From the NCBI GenBank assembly GCA_008000375.1, contig SMOI01000436.1:1-24074 (forward strand): DNA of 24,074 nucleotides. Reading direction: 5' to 3'. Below are positions 8,449 through 19,085 of the stretch, piece after piece (the first letter of the stretch is position 1; the number at the start of each line of letters is the position of its first letter). The notes under the pieces are model-generated. The model saw nothing but the letters and a program-made list of their open reading frames with translations, had not been told where the DNA came from and searched no databases. This DNA comes from Poteriospumella lacustris. Its lineage: Eukaryota; Sar; Chrysophyceae; Chromulinales; Dinobryaceae. A program made the position numbers and the translations under genes.

Positions 8449-9148
8449 CCAATACGAGGGGAGTTAGGAAAGCACCGCAGTGAAATCAACGCTGATCGCA
8501 CTGGAATAAATTATACTTCAAGCAGCACCGAACCTTCCCGAAGAAGACGACAGTAAATGCGTTGTCATTCGTCAGCAAACGTCAGTAGAAAGCGTCACTC
8601 GCGATGAAGAAATTTGCTTCAGCGGAGCGACAGGGTGGTAGGACTGAAGAAAGACATTTCGCCGCCGCCCAGCGACGTTTCTGCGGAAATTGCTTCTTCC
8701 TCGCTGCCTCGTTTTGGCCCTTCGCCGGTGAGCGTCGTCCCGCGAGGGAGGATGTGTCCACCGATCCCTCTCCTCTCCCCGGGTGATGCATCAAGCAACA
8801 GAACTGTTTCACCCACTTCTTTGGGAAAGTTTGGGGTGTTTGTGGCGCAACGGACATAACTGGCGGACGGACAGGCCTCAGGTCAACTCGTTCATAGACA
8901 CTCACTGACAGATGGTCGGAACTGGAGGTGGCTGCACCACTGCACTACCCAGTTGCTCTCGAAATCGCTTGAATCGCTGCTGACGTCCTTCGTCCAATAC
9001 TATCCATCGCTTCCAACATATTATACTCAAAATAGTCATTCCCGTTGACATTCGTTTCTCTGTGTGTAAAGGGCTGTAGAACTTTTATACACGTTTGTTT
9101 TGTTGAGGCGTCCTTCCGTAGTCTATTTCACTCCCTTACTCAATCTAA
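8449..9148. promoter_or_regulatory. Bidirectional promoter region between RRM genes A and B
   Basis: This 700-bp stretch separates two start codons facing away from each other and is more AT-rich than the surroundings. It contains GTGAAATCAACG (8480-8491), also present at 5381, and a TTTTATAC string about 65-70 nt before gene B. No coding frame looks real. An in-frame TAA directly before the B start codon (9146-9148) fixes that start unless an upstream exon exists. Confidence 0.6.
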
Positions 9149-10509
9149 ATGGATCATTTAGAAGTTATCTTTGTTGGCGATTTGTCCTATTTCTGTGCCA
9201 GACAAGACTTGCTCGACTTGTTCTCACAGTTTGGTCCCGTTTCATCAGCAGTCGTGCGGAAGTCCAAGTCGAACGAACCTCTGCACTATGGATTCGTCGA
9301 ACTTCCTTCGTCTTGTGCTCGCAAAGCCGTTGAGGTTTTGCAGGGTACCTATTTTTTGGGGCGCAAGATGAGGTACGTTGACGCAAAACATGCCTATGAA
9401 TTGACTCCTGCTCACGGGTGTCCAATGCCACAGAGTGAGCATCGATAAAGGCAACAACCCTGACTACCACAACAAATTGGTGTCCATTCATGTCAGCTTT
9501 CTCACTACGATTGTAAGTCTACGACCTTTCGTTGGAGGAAATGTGCCTTATTGTTGAATGGTTCGCACAGACATCCTTCATGATCAACGAGATCTACATG
9601 GCGCAGATGTTCGCGCCCTTTGGCAAGCTGGTGGACTGTGTGGTCAAGCAGCACGCGCTCACCATTGACCCTCCCAAACAATGTGGCTATGGGTTTTTGT
9701 ACTTCTCGGACATGGAGTCTGCACACAACGTCATGCAAGCCCTGGCCGCGGACCCCACCCTCAACGGTGTCAAGTACGACTGCAAGCTGTCCAATGCACC
9801 GCCTGTCGACAGCTCGCGCAAGGAGCACCATATCCGCCAAGCGAAGCAGCAACAGCAACAGCTTCAGCTCCAGCAACAGTATGCGTCGCAGCTGCCGCAG
9901 GGCATGAAGGCCTACGGCATGGGTCCCTCCATGGATATGCCCAAGATGTACGGCCAACTGCCGCCCTCCGTGCCCATGGGTCTCATGGGCATGGGCATGG
10001 GCATGCCTCCCAGCGCGCCACTGCCGGATTCCTACCGTCAGTTCCGCCCCTCGCCTGCCAGCGCACCCGGATTCCCTCCGTCTCAGCACAGCAGCCACCA
10101 TCTGCCCCCCGCCAGCTCGTTCTCGCGCAACGGCCCGTCTTCTGGCCTCGGTGGCTACCTCGGACCGCACGGTCTGGACAGCTTCGGCGGCTCGAGCGAC
10201 ATGTCTAGCCCGCCTCAGTCGGGCATCAGCAACTCGCCCTCGGCCATGGGCATGTCCATGACCAACTCGCCCATCTTCATGTCCAACGCGCAGCCCTTTC
10301 CGTCCAGCTCGGGCCTCTACGCTCTGTCTGGCGGCTCGCACTCGCTTGGCTATGCACAGTCGGCGCCGTTCTACGCCCAAGCTCAGCCTGCCTTCGGCAA
10401 CAATCATTCCTCGGCGCAGTCGCAGCCTCCGGGCGTCATGGACATGTACGCCACGCAGCAGGCCGCCAACCTCTTGCGCAACAGCTTCGCCACCTACCCT
10501 CCTCGTTAA
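9149..10509 (+). CDS. Two-RRM RNA-binding protein B, Met/Pro/Ser/Gly-rich tail
   Basis: Exons 9149-9372, 9434-9512 and 9571-10509 give 413 residues. RRM1 (1-75) has RNP2 'IFVGDLSYF' and RNP1-like 'LHYGFVEL'. RRM2 (about 92-178) has 'IHVSFLT' and RNP1 'QCGYGFLYF'. The tail holds a Gln run (LQLQQQ type), a Met-Gly alternation near 'MGLMGMGMGMP', and Ser/Pro/Gly-rich sequence. Intron positions and exon 2 length (79 nt) equal those of gene A, and the stretch 'VRKSKSNEPLHYGFVE' differs from A at one residue, so A and B are recent sisters. The start is fixed by an in-frame TAA immediately upstream. It is likely a cytoplasmic or nuclear mRNA-binding protein; function is otherwise unknown. Confidence 0.9.
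9373..9433 (+). other. Intron 1 of gene B (61 nt)
   Basis: Donor GTACGT, a possible branch point TTGACT, acceptor CACAG, phase 2. The alternative AG at 9435 would run into a stop after four codons, so 9433 is chosen. Confidence 0.87.
9513..9570 (+). other. Intron 2 of gene B (58 nt)
   Basis: Donor GTAAGT and acceptor CACAG, phase 0, between 'VSFLTTI' and 'TSFMINE'. Confidence 0.87.
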
Positions 10510-12765
10510 CCCTCCGCTCCCTTTGCATTTGATCTCTTCCACGACTGCGCTCGTAATGTCTCCGTTCTGCGCGCCTCTGCTTCTTCTTCTGTTGGTTTGT
10601 TCTGTCGCGTACTGCGAAGCTTGTTTCTCTGCGGGTCGCCCGGGGCCAAAGCATATTCTCCGCCCGCCCGTGCACCATCTGTTACTCGACAGCTGCCACG
10701 CGACGCGGCCCTCTCCGCGTCACGTGCGGCTCGTTTTGAATTGATTTCCCCTGTGTTTATTATCGGCTGGCAGTGACAGCGCCCGCCTCGGGCCTGTCGC
10801 ACGCCGCCCAATCTGGTCGGTTGCAGCGATCTGTTCGGCGTACCCCCACCCCCTCCGCATCCGCCCGCCCCTTCCCTTCCCGCTGTTTTTCCATCCTCTC
10901 GTTTGCTGTTGATGTAGTGCCGCCGGAGCGCGCGCTGTCCTGCCATCATTTCTATTTCTGTACATACCCCGTCGCCATTTGTTCCGCATTTGTTGGCCTC
11001 TGTCCGCTCCCCCCACCCCCACCATATCTTGTTTTTCGTTGCCTCTTCGTTGTTTGGGCTGCTGCTTCTTTCGCTTTGCGTCTGCGCCTGTTCACTCGCG
11101 GTCCTCTCCCTTTCATTGGTTTTCGTATTTTATTCGTCCGTGGCGGTGTCCGCGCAGGATCCGCCGTTCTTGGTTTGGTGTCCCGCCCCTCCGTTTCGGC
11201 GCTGCCCCCTACACTCAAGTTACTGTACAGTTTGCTTTGATTTCGTCGCCGCCTGCCTACACTAACCCTTTCCCCGCCCCCTCCGTTTCCAAGGAAAAAT
11301 GAAAGAAATTTGTGAGAAAAATGAGGGAAATGTGAGGGAAATCCGCCTTAAGCCAGTGTACGCGACGGTCGCGTTGGTCATCGCTTGTCGCTGGCCGCGT
11401 GTCTTCGTTGGTCGCTGGCTCAGTCTCCCGCGCAGTGCTCCGTTCTATGTGTTATGTGTCTTTGTGTGCGTCCCTGTGTGCCTCGTGTGTGTCTCGTGTG
11501 TGTGTCTGTCTGCTCGTCTGTCTGCTCCCCGCCCGCGTCTGTCGTGGGCGACGGGGCGGCGCAGACAGACGAGGCCGAGCCGTGGTCGTCGTTGTGTGTG
11601 CCGCTAGAGACAACTTACCGCTGAAATTGATTCCCCCGCCATTCGTTTGTTCGTTTCGCCCTCTGCTATTGTTTACACCCTCCCCCCTCTGCCTAGAGAA
11701 ATGACTAAAGTTGTCGCTGTTTGCTCGTCGTTGCTTGTTCGTTGGCTTGTTCGTTGGTTTGATTCGTGTGGCTGCTTGCTCCCCCCCCCCCCCCACTCTC
11801 TCTCGACCGTGTGTCGCGATAGCCGTTTCGTGTGTGAATGGTATTGGCGCGCGCCCCGCCGCCGCAGCGGCTGGTGCCGCGCCGCAGTGTCGCCGTTGAC
11901 GATCGCTGACTCGCTGGGCTCTTGCCGGCCCTGGCCCATCGCTGCATTCGTACCGATCGCTGGAGCCTCCCTACGCCGTCGGTGTCCTCCGTTCCGAGAG
12001 CGGTCGCCGCCGCCGCTCCCTCCGCGCCCCTCGCCCGTCCCCCGCGCGACCCGCGTACACGTTGACGTTCATTCGTTCCCCCCGTACTGAATTACATCCT
12101 GTCTGTGCCCCCCGCGGCCGCTGTCGCTGTGTCTGTGTCCCCTCCCCTGTGCGCTGTGTCGTCTCCTCGTCCGTTGCTCCTTCGCTCGCTGCCTCGCGGT
12201 CGTCGCAGCCGCCTCCGGCGCGCAACGTGCGGTGTCGCGGTGCCCGTGCGCTGCGCTGCGCGCGTCCGGTGGCGTCTCGGCAGCGTCTGTCCATCCGTCC
12301 GTCGTCAAACCCGCAGTGTCGCGTCCGCTGCCGTCGCGAGTGTCGCGCACCGCTCGGCGCCGTGCCGCCGTCGTTCTCTCTTGCTCATCGCCCGTCCGCC
12401 GGCCGTCCTCGCCGACGGCCGGCGGCCTGTGTCCATCGTTCTCTTCTTACCGCGATGACGCACGACGGCAGCACGGCCCTCTCCCGCCGGGGCCGCCCCC
12501 GACGCTCGGCCGCGCGCGTCGTTCTCTTCTCTTCTGCCCGCAGTCGCCGGTGTCTTTCCGTTGCGGCCGGGGCCCCTCCGCCGTGTGTTCCATTGTGTAT
12601 ATTGCTGCCGCCTGACTCCCCCGTGGGGAGCGGCGAGATGTACTGTTCAGTTGTAGTTCCGAGTCGTTCTGTCGCTGACGGTCGACGAGTCCATCCGCAG
12701 GCCGCCGCGCGGTCGCGCTGCGTCGCTGCAGTTGCGGCGCGCGGCGGTAGGCGCACCTTGTAACA
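10510..12765 (+). other. Gene-free 3' region of RRM gene B, pyrimidine-rich
   Basis: About 2.2 kb of C/T-rich plus strand follows the stop codon; for example only about 14 of the 60 bases at 10861-10920 are purines. Frames here are open because a pyrimidine-rich strand lacks stop codons; none looks like a protein. Visible items: GTAATGTCTCCGTT (10553-10566), also found after the ERCC4 gene; a Pumilio-type TGTACATA (10959-10966); a C14 tract (11781-11794); TGTATATT (12596-12603); and TGTAA at 12759-12763, where the bias stops. Probably a long 3' UTR. Confidence 0.5.
10959..10966 (+). promoter_or_regulatory. Pumilio/PUF-type element TGTACATA after gene B
   Basis: It matches the UGUANAUA consensus of PUF proteins exactly and lies 450 nt after the stop codon on the sense strand. 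The same octamer stands 338 nt after the gene D stop. Confidence 0.4.
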
Positions 12766-12972
12766 ATGAGCTCCGCTGTGGGGGCCGTGCCTAAGTACCC
12801 ACCGCTCTGCCCACCGTTCGATGACCATGGTACACAGGAAGCCCCATTGTGCTACACCGGTACATACAGCGCGAAACAGGCTCGTGCGACCTCTCCGATG
12901 GGCCTCTTCTGCCCTCCGCAGCTGGCAGCTGGGCCATGAGGCGGGGTAGGGGGGGGGTGCGGGGTCCATGGC

Positions 12973-13018
12973 CCGTTTCGAAACGGCGACGGCCACCCGC
13001 CACCGACAGCGGGTGGCC
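12973..13018. repeat. Palindrome plus 10-bp hairpin
   Basis: CCGTTTCGAAACGG (12973-12986) is a perfect 14-bp palindrome. Four bases later GGCCACCCGC (12991-13000) pairs with GCGGGTGGCC (13009-13018) across an 8-nt loop. It sits just beyond the end of the pyrimidine-rich gene B 3' region. Confidence 0.6.
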
Positions 13019-13757
13019 ACCGCCACCGCCGAACACAGAGTCCCAAAGGTCCCCACCCCAGACTGCGGTGTCATTCCAACCTCTCGCAGTTTGTGGCCGT
13101 GTGTCATCGCTTCCGGCTCAATGTGAACCAGCATCGTTGGTAATGCTGTCTGATCTCATAGACAACATTTTCTTTGGAAAATTTCCCGTGAATTATGCCA
13201 TAGGACTATGCCAGGTGCCCGCAACGACAGCAGCTTCGACTGCGACGGTCCGCGGCGGAGGGTATTTCGCATTGCTACGCACGTAATTGCTGCTCGACAT
13301 CTGCAACTGCAACGACGCTAAATCCCTATACGCATTGTGATTATGGATGTGTCCAATAACTACAGGAACAGTCAACGCGCTGGGGCTAAACAGCGAGCAG
13401 AAGTTATCAACGTCCGATGCCCGACGATCGGCAAATTCGATAGAAAACCGTCAATTTGCGTTAGAAAATTTTGGAAAAACGTACTGCCGTGTGAGATGTA
13501 CTTAACTGTATCGACCTGAGTGAATATTACACAGTTCTGCCACAAATGCAGCGAGTTTTATCAACGAAACATGCGGCTTTCAGCGACGATCGACTTTCGT
13601 CGCACCGAGTAGCGGCCAGAACGTCGGTTTTACGGATCGAAAGCTCGTCGCTCAAGTTTCGCAGGATGTTTTGCATACAGATACACCTATTAAGCGGTTT
13701 AGACCTGGCCCAGACCGAAGGGAAGCGCGTTAAAGGGGCCCAGTACTGCCCGACCGT

Positions 13758-14579
13758 GTGGTGGCACTGCGGCTCAACGCAGAACCGACCGCACCGCACC
13801 CCACCGCAACACGCACTCCCCGTGTCGCTTTATGGACGTGGATTGGCACGACGTTGACAACCTACAGCGCTTCATCGATCGTCGCGAACCTGTCGCGAGA
13901 GCGTCACGAACATCGTCGGGCCGAGGCTCCGAGAGCTCCGCGACGCCCCGGCCCCGAACGGCGCCGCTGTCCCCACCAGTTCGACGCGGAGGCCGCCAGA
14001 CTCGACACAAAGCACCTCACGACGGACATGCCACGTTGCCCCGATAGCGTTGCGACGATGAAGCCAGCCTGCAGAGGGCCAGCGGCCGTTGGTCTCGTGT
14101 CGGACGCTGAGGGAGCCGGCCCCGCGGTCGATCGGACCGCTGGGTCTCGAGCGCGGCGGACGTCGCAGGCGCTGACACGCCGCCGTGCCGACGCAGTAGC
14201 TGCCGCCGGACCGTGTCGAGGAGTGGAGAGACTGCTCATGGGCGGCTGTGCGCAGGTCGAACAGGGGGCCGTTCTGGGGCAGCTCAGCGCTGCGCATCGC
14301 CTCCACCCCGAGCCACTCCACGTCACCGCAGCCGAGACACTGCGCGACCTGCTGACCAACTGCGTCGCTACCGATGTGCGGTGCGATGTGCAGGGCGATG
14401 CGCCGCTGCGCCACCAGTTCGTGGTTAATGAGCGAGCAGCTGTGAGCGTGCGGTGTGAGCGGTGCGCACTGCCGCCGACCGGCCGCGACGGCGCCACCGA
14501 CCACTCGACGCCACCGACCAGTCGACGCCACCGCCCTTGCGCCTTCGCCACGTGTAACATTCCCTCTTTCGCTGGTTAA
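13758..14579 (+). CDS. Doubtful open frame, 273 codons, no recognisable product
   Basis: The frame is open from 13758 to a TAA at 14577. The stretch around 14210-14460 has GC-rich third positions and a balanced amino-acid make-up, but the first part is Arg/Pro-rich like a shadow frame, and the opposite strand has a 241-codon frame over the same bases. The start given is a GTG and an ATG start is uncertain. No domain is recognised. Listed only because it is the least unlikely coding stretch in this core. Confidence 0.15.
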   Translation: MVALRLNAEPTAPHPTATRTPRVALWTWIGTTLTTYSASSIVANLSRERHEHRRAEAPRAPRRPGPERRRCPHQFDAEAARLDTKHLTTDMPRCPDSVATMKPACRGPAAVGLVSDAEGAGPAVDRTAGSRARRTSQALTRRRADAVAAAGPCRGVERLLMGGCAQVEQGAVLGQLSAAHRLHPEPLHVTAAETLRDLLTNCVATDVRCDVQGDAPLRHQFVVNERAAVSVRCERCALPPTGRDGATDHSTPPTSRRHRPCAFATCNIPSFAG

Positions 14580-15720
14580 AAACGTTGCAGAGACCATGGC
14601 GGTGCCGCCACCGACGGTCGCGGTGCCTCAACCGACCACAGCGCGTCGTCGACGACGACGACGACAGCGACGACGTCCCCACCGACGTCACCAGCGCCGC
14701 TGAGCCCGACGCTACTGCCGGCACCGCCATCGCACCACCACCGCCGCTACTGTAGCTCAAGAACACGGTGCGTTGCCGCGTCTCGTCCGCAATGTCGATC
14801 GCTCAGCGAAGCGCAGCGCAGCGGACGGACCCGTCGCGACGACGAAGCGTCTTCTGCCGGTGCCAGCGCCGACGCCGTCGTCGTCCCGTGTGCTCGCCGC
14901 CTCGTTAGCTCACGGCGAATACTCACTGCCGACAGCGTGCGGGACAATGCGCCACAGCGCATCCCGCGGAGCCGTGTCCACGGCGATCGGTGCGGCGAGG
15001 GGGGCTCCTCCGCCAACTGCGCCACCCAACGGGGCGACACCAGATCGGCTGTCCATCGGGCGGTCGAAGAGCACCACGGCGGTCAGCGTGGCGACGACGG
15101 ACCGTCAGGAGAGACCGGTGTGGCAGTGGGCACCACGCTGCAGCGGATACCGCGACGCGTCCGTCGTTTGCCAACGCGCGAAAGTCGCGTGCGAGAGCCT
15201 GCCGCCGCCGCTGCCGCTACCGCTGACACTTGTCGATGCTCAGGCCGTGGTAAGCGCTGGGGGCTACGCAGGCCGACTGGCGACACACGGCGTCGACGAC
15301 CGCTGCGCGTCCGGCGAGCGGCAGCGCCACCGGCCGGCGCTGTGCTCACGAGAGGTGCCATCGAGCTGCTCGTGTGCACGAGGCTGCACCGCCCTCATTT
15401 CAGCACGTACAGTGCGGGACCGTTTTTGTTGCCGAATGACATCGCAGCCGCCGCCTGCGGTCACAAGATACATCCGCCGAGAACCTGGCGTGGTCGACGG
15501 TTTGTTCGCGCTACTCGCGACGAAGCCGATCTGTTGGTCCACGCATGGCACTGTCCTTCCCATTCATCTGAACTCCTCCGACCAGTGGACTGTTGTGTCT
15601 CTCGACCAATGGAGGCACACAAACCGTGCAGAGCTTCAGTGAAGAAGCAGGTCCTCCCTCGGCGCGGTGGAACCGTCGGTGGGAGGAGCAAAGTTGAAAC
15701 GGTTCGTCGCCCTCGCCGCC

Positions 15721-15748
15721 GGTCACCGGTCACCGGTCACCGGTCACC
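15721..15748 (+). repeat. Four tandem GGTCACC units
   Basis: Four perfect 7-bp copies, 15721-15748. Seen directly; no function assigned. Confidence 0.8.
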
Positions 15749-15850
15749 GTCTCAGGGTCCCCTCAACGTCAGACGCCAACCTACATACAGTGCAGAAGAT
15801 CATCGCCTGTGCCACATATTGCTGTGTCCTGAAGGAAAGCGTCCTGAACT

Positions 15851-18800
15851 GAGAGGCGACAGGGCGACCAGTCCACTGCGACGGCAGTGCGCGACAGCGG
15901 CGTGCGACGGCAGCGTGACGCTGCGTGGGCGAAGGCGGCCTGTGGTTATCAGTGGGGAAGGAACTCAACAGCGAGGGACAGAGGAGACGAGCAAGCGAAA
16001 CTTGCGGCCGACAGACGAAGCGAAGCGACGCTGCGGCGGGTTACACGGCGGTGCGGGTGTCGGTGGGGAAAGAGGCGGGGAAAGCCGCTGAAGCGGCGTC
16101 GAGGGCGCCCGTACTAATCGCCCCGCCTGTGCCGCGCGGGGTATTAGGCGACGCGGCGACGGCGGCGGCGGGTAACTGAGCAGAGACAACGATTGGCAGT
16201 CGCAGGGGCGGGCCCGGCGGGGCGGAGTCAACGATGGCCGCTGAGCGTCGCGGTGGCGGTAGGAGCGACGCGCCGTGCGATTGAGCGAGAAGGGGAAGGG
16301 AGAGAGGGTGTCACGAGATGCGGAGGGACGGGAGCCATGGATACAGAGAGAGAGACGGGGCAAGAGATGCGGGGAACGAAGCGAGGAGCGTTCGGGCGGG
16401 GCGCGTTCGCCGCGCGCACCGCCCTCACCGGGAAACACGTCAACGGACGGCGAGGCACAGACAAAGGGGCAGCAGAGGGGACGGCGGCGCCGCGGGTGGC
16501 AGAGGGGAAAATACAACGTAGACACAGACGACACAACACGACACGACACAGCGCACGGCGGCAGCGCCGCGGTCCGTCGGCGTCGAAGGAAACGATCCTC
16601 GTCGACGCGGTGGCGGACGGCGGCGCACGACGCGGCCTGGGGAAACGAGCGAGGCGAGACAGCCGACGGCGAAGAGGCCGCGGGTAACGAGGCGACACAG
16701 AGACACGACACACAGCGACGCGGGCCGCCGACGACGAAGACGACGGCCGCGCGGCGGGTTGACTGATCAGCAGGGCGCAGAGGGGCGGGGCGTCTAACAA
16801 AGCGCCGCGACAGCGACGAGCGCGCTAACAGACTGGGCGAGGGATGACGGTACGGGCGAGAGGGGGAGGGACGGGGGACGGGTCCACATGTACAAGCGCA
16901 ATGGCAGCGGGGCACTGACTAACTGAGGGACGCGGCGCGGCGGGCGGCGGGCAACAAATACAGAACGAATAGCGCACGGCACGGCGCAATGGCCACTCGG
17001 CGACTGACAACGACGGCGCACGGCGACGACACGAGCCGACGCGAGCGCAGCAACAGAGACTCGCGGCCGCGCAACTGAGGAACTGCTGGGGGACCAATGT
17101 GACTGTAACTGATGGCGGTACACGCGGGCGGTGGGGGGGGGGGGACAAACGATCCAGAGACGTGATAGACGGGCGGCGGCGGCGGCGGCGTGGGGGGGGG
17201 GGCTGTTTGGAGGGACGAACGAATACGACGGGCGGCGCGAGGGACGAGCGAGACGGTCCCGCGACACACACCGCGACACACACACGGAAACACGCGAGAG
17301 CGGCAACCGACGTGGCGCGGGGCCGACGATCTGCGTCGACCGCGCGTCACAGAGCGGCGCGGGGGGCGAGGGCGGGGGCAGGAGATGGCAACAGTGACCG
17401 CAGCGGGCAACAGAGGCGCGACGAGGGCCGGTTTACGCAGACAACAACAGACGACAACAGCGGGCGGCTTGCAGCACCACCTGGGACAGGGACACAGGGG
17501 GCGGGGCCAATACGAACCGGAATAATGCACACGCCACAGACACAGACACAGCGCACCGGCGAGGGGCCGCGCCGCGGGCCATACGGACGGACGCGCTCCG
17601 GTAAGGCGCGCGGCGGGCGTCGCACAAGACACACAGACGGACACAGCGAACAGAGAGCGGAGAGGGGCAGAGGCAGAGGCACACAGACGCAGAGGAGACA
17701 GAGCAATGACGATGGCGGAGACAGGTCGCGCGGCGGGGCTCCAGGCGGCGGTACGTGCGAGCGGCCGCTGCACGCGCCGCCGGCCCTCGGCGACGGATAC
17801 GAACGAGACGCGTCGCCCGCGCAGTAGCGCACGGGGCGGGCGACAGAAACTGAAGCGGCAGCGGGGGCGCCGCGGGTTAATGAGCGAGGCACAAACCGCG
17901 CGAAACTGGTGAACGGCGATGGACAGCGCCAGCCGCGGGGGAGACAGGGCAGAGGGAGCGGTGAAAGAGCCGGCGCCGTCCGCGGACGGGCGGCCTACGA
18001 ACGAACACGGCGACACGCCAGACGAACGAACAAAATGAAACGGCAGAAGGGGCGGGCGACGCGGTAGAAACTGGCCGCGCGCTACGGAGGCAGCGCCGAG
18101 GGAATCACAACGAATGGCGGCGGGGAAGGGCGGCGGGGTAAGAAACAGAACGTGGACAGGCGGCGGCGGCGGCAGAGCGGCGGGCGGGACGCGCGCGTCG
18201 GCGGCGCGACGGAAAAAACCGACTCGACCGGGTCGAGCGCGGACGCGCCCAGCGCCGCGCCCTGAGCGTTGGCAAGGAACACGACAGACACAGGCACAGA
18301 GAGAGAGAGAGAGAGAGAGACACAGAGAGAGACACAGAGAGACAGAGAGAGAGAGGGAGGGGAGAGAGGGAGGGGGACACAGACGCCGTGGCGGCGGTGT
18401 GGCGGCAGACACAGCAGAAGCAATAAAGGGGTGCGAAGGGGTGCGAACGTCGCCAACGAATTATAATTAACCAATCTTAGGAAGCACGGCACAGCGACAG
18501 CGAATACACAACGAACAACAACAACAACAACGACACATAGCACGACACGGCGCGGCACAGCGCAGCGCAAAGCAAAATTAACGAATCGAAAATGTTCATT
18601 CAACGGCTCAGAGGCGGCGGGCGCGTTCTTTGTACAAAGCGACGAGCCCCCGACGCCGAGGGGCCGCCGAGGCAAGTGAGAGGGCGAGCGAGACTCAAAG
18701 GAGACAGGGGAGCGGGCGAGAGGCCTGCGGCGCCGTGGCGACGGACGCGAGCGGCGTCGCGTGGGGAAAAACAAAATGTGAAACGGCCCCGGCGGAGGGG

Positions 18801-19085
18801 CGCGCGGCCGGCGGCAGAAAATAAGAAACGGGGGCGGCGCGCGGCCCTCCGGCGAGGCGGGTGAAATGCGGGCTTCGGATGGGGGACGAGAACAGACGCG
18901 TCGCGGGGGAAAAGGCAACGCTCGGCGCGCGCGAACAGAAAAGCAGAGCGGAGAGGATAAAATGTACAGCGAAGGGGAACAGCGAAGGAGAGAACGTGGC
19001 AAAGGCGCCGCCACTGGCCCTCGCGGACGGGCGGCGAAACTGATTGGGCAAACGACACGTGGCTGACTCTGACGGGGACGGGGGC
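15851..19085 (-). other. Gene-free 3' region of RRM gene C, pyrimidine-rich on the minus strand
   Basis: The plus strand is purine-rich over most of these 3.2 kb, so the sense strand of gene C is pyrimidine-rich. The minus frames here, up to 497 codons at 16919-18412, consist of Arg/Pro/Ser/Cys-rich low-complexity sequence and are explained by the lack of purine-containing stop codons. Contents: C12 and C11 tracts on the minus strand (17133-17144, 17192-17202), a GA-rich repeat (18300-18360) and an AT-rich island near 18455-18600. Probably a long 3' UTR plus flank. Confidence 0.5.
18300..18360 (+). repeat. (GA)n purine repeat
   Basis: Ten GA units followed by interrupted GAGACACAGA-type repeats; on the minus strand, sense for gene C, this is (CT)n. 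Confidence 0.75.

Larger units (their letters stand above)
12766..15850. other. Unassigned 3-kb core between the convergent 3' regions of B and C
   Basis: No recognisable domain on either strand. About 13100-13760 is AT-richer with stops in all frames. Between 13758 and 14579 a plus frame of 273 codons shows somewhat protein-like stretches, and 14773-15642 is a further open plus frame, but minus-strand frames over the same bases look equally plausible. Structure seen: a 14-bp palindrome and hairpin at 12973-13018 and four GGTCACC units at 15721. It may hold a diverged or decayed gene, a non-coding RNA, or nothing. Confidence 0.35.

Noticed and set aside
8582-8905. Short gene between A and B
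   Set aside because: Overlapping 60-107 codon frames on both strands without a domain; lies in the shared promoter region.
16919-18412. 497-codon minus-strand open frame
   Set aside because: Arg/Pro/Ser/Cys/Leu low-complexity translation in a strongly pyrimidine-rich strand, where stop codons are rare by composition; no domain or plausible start.
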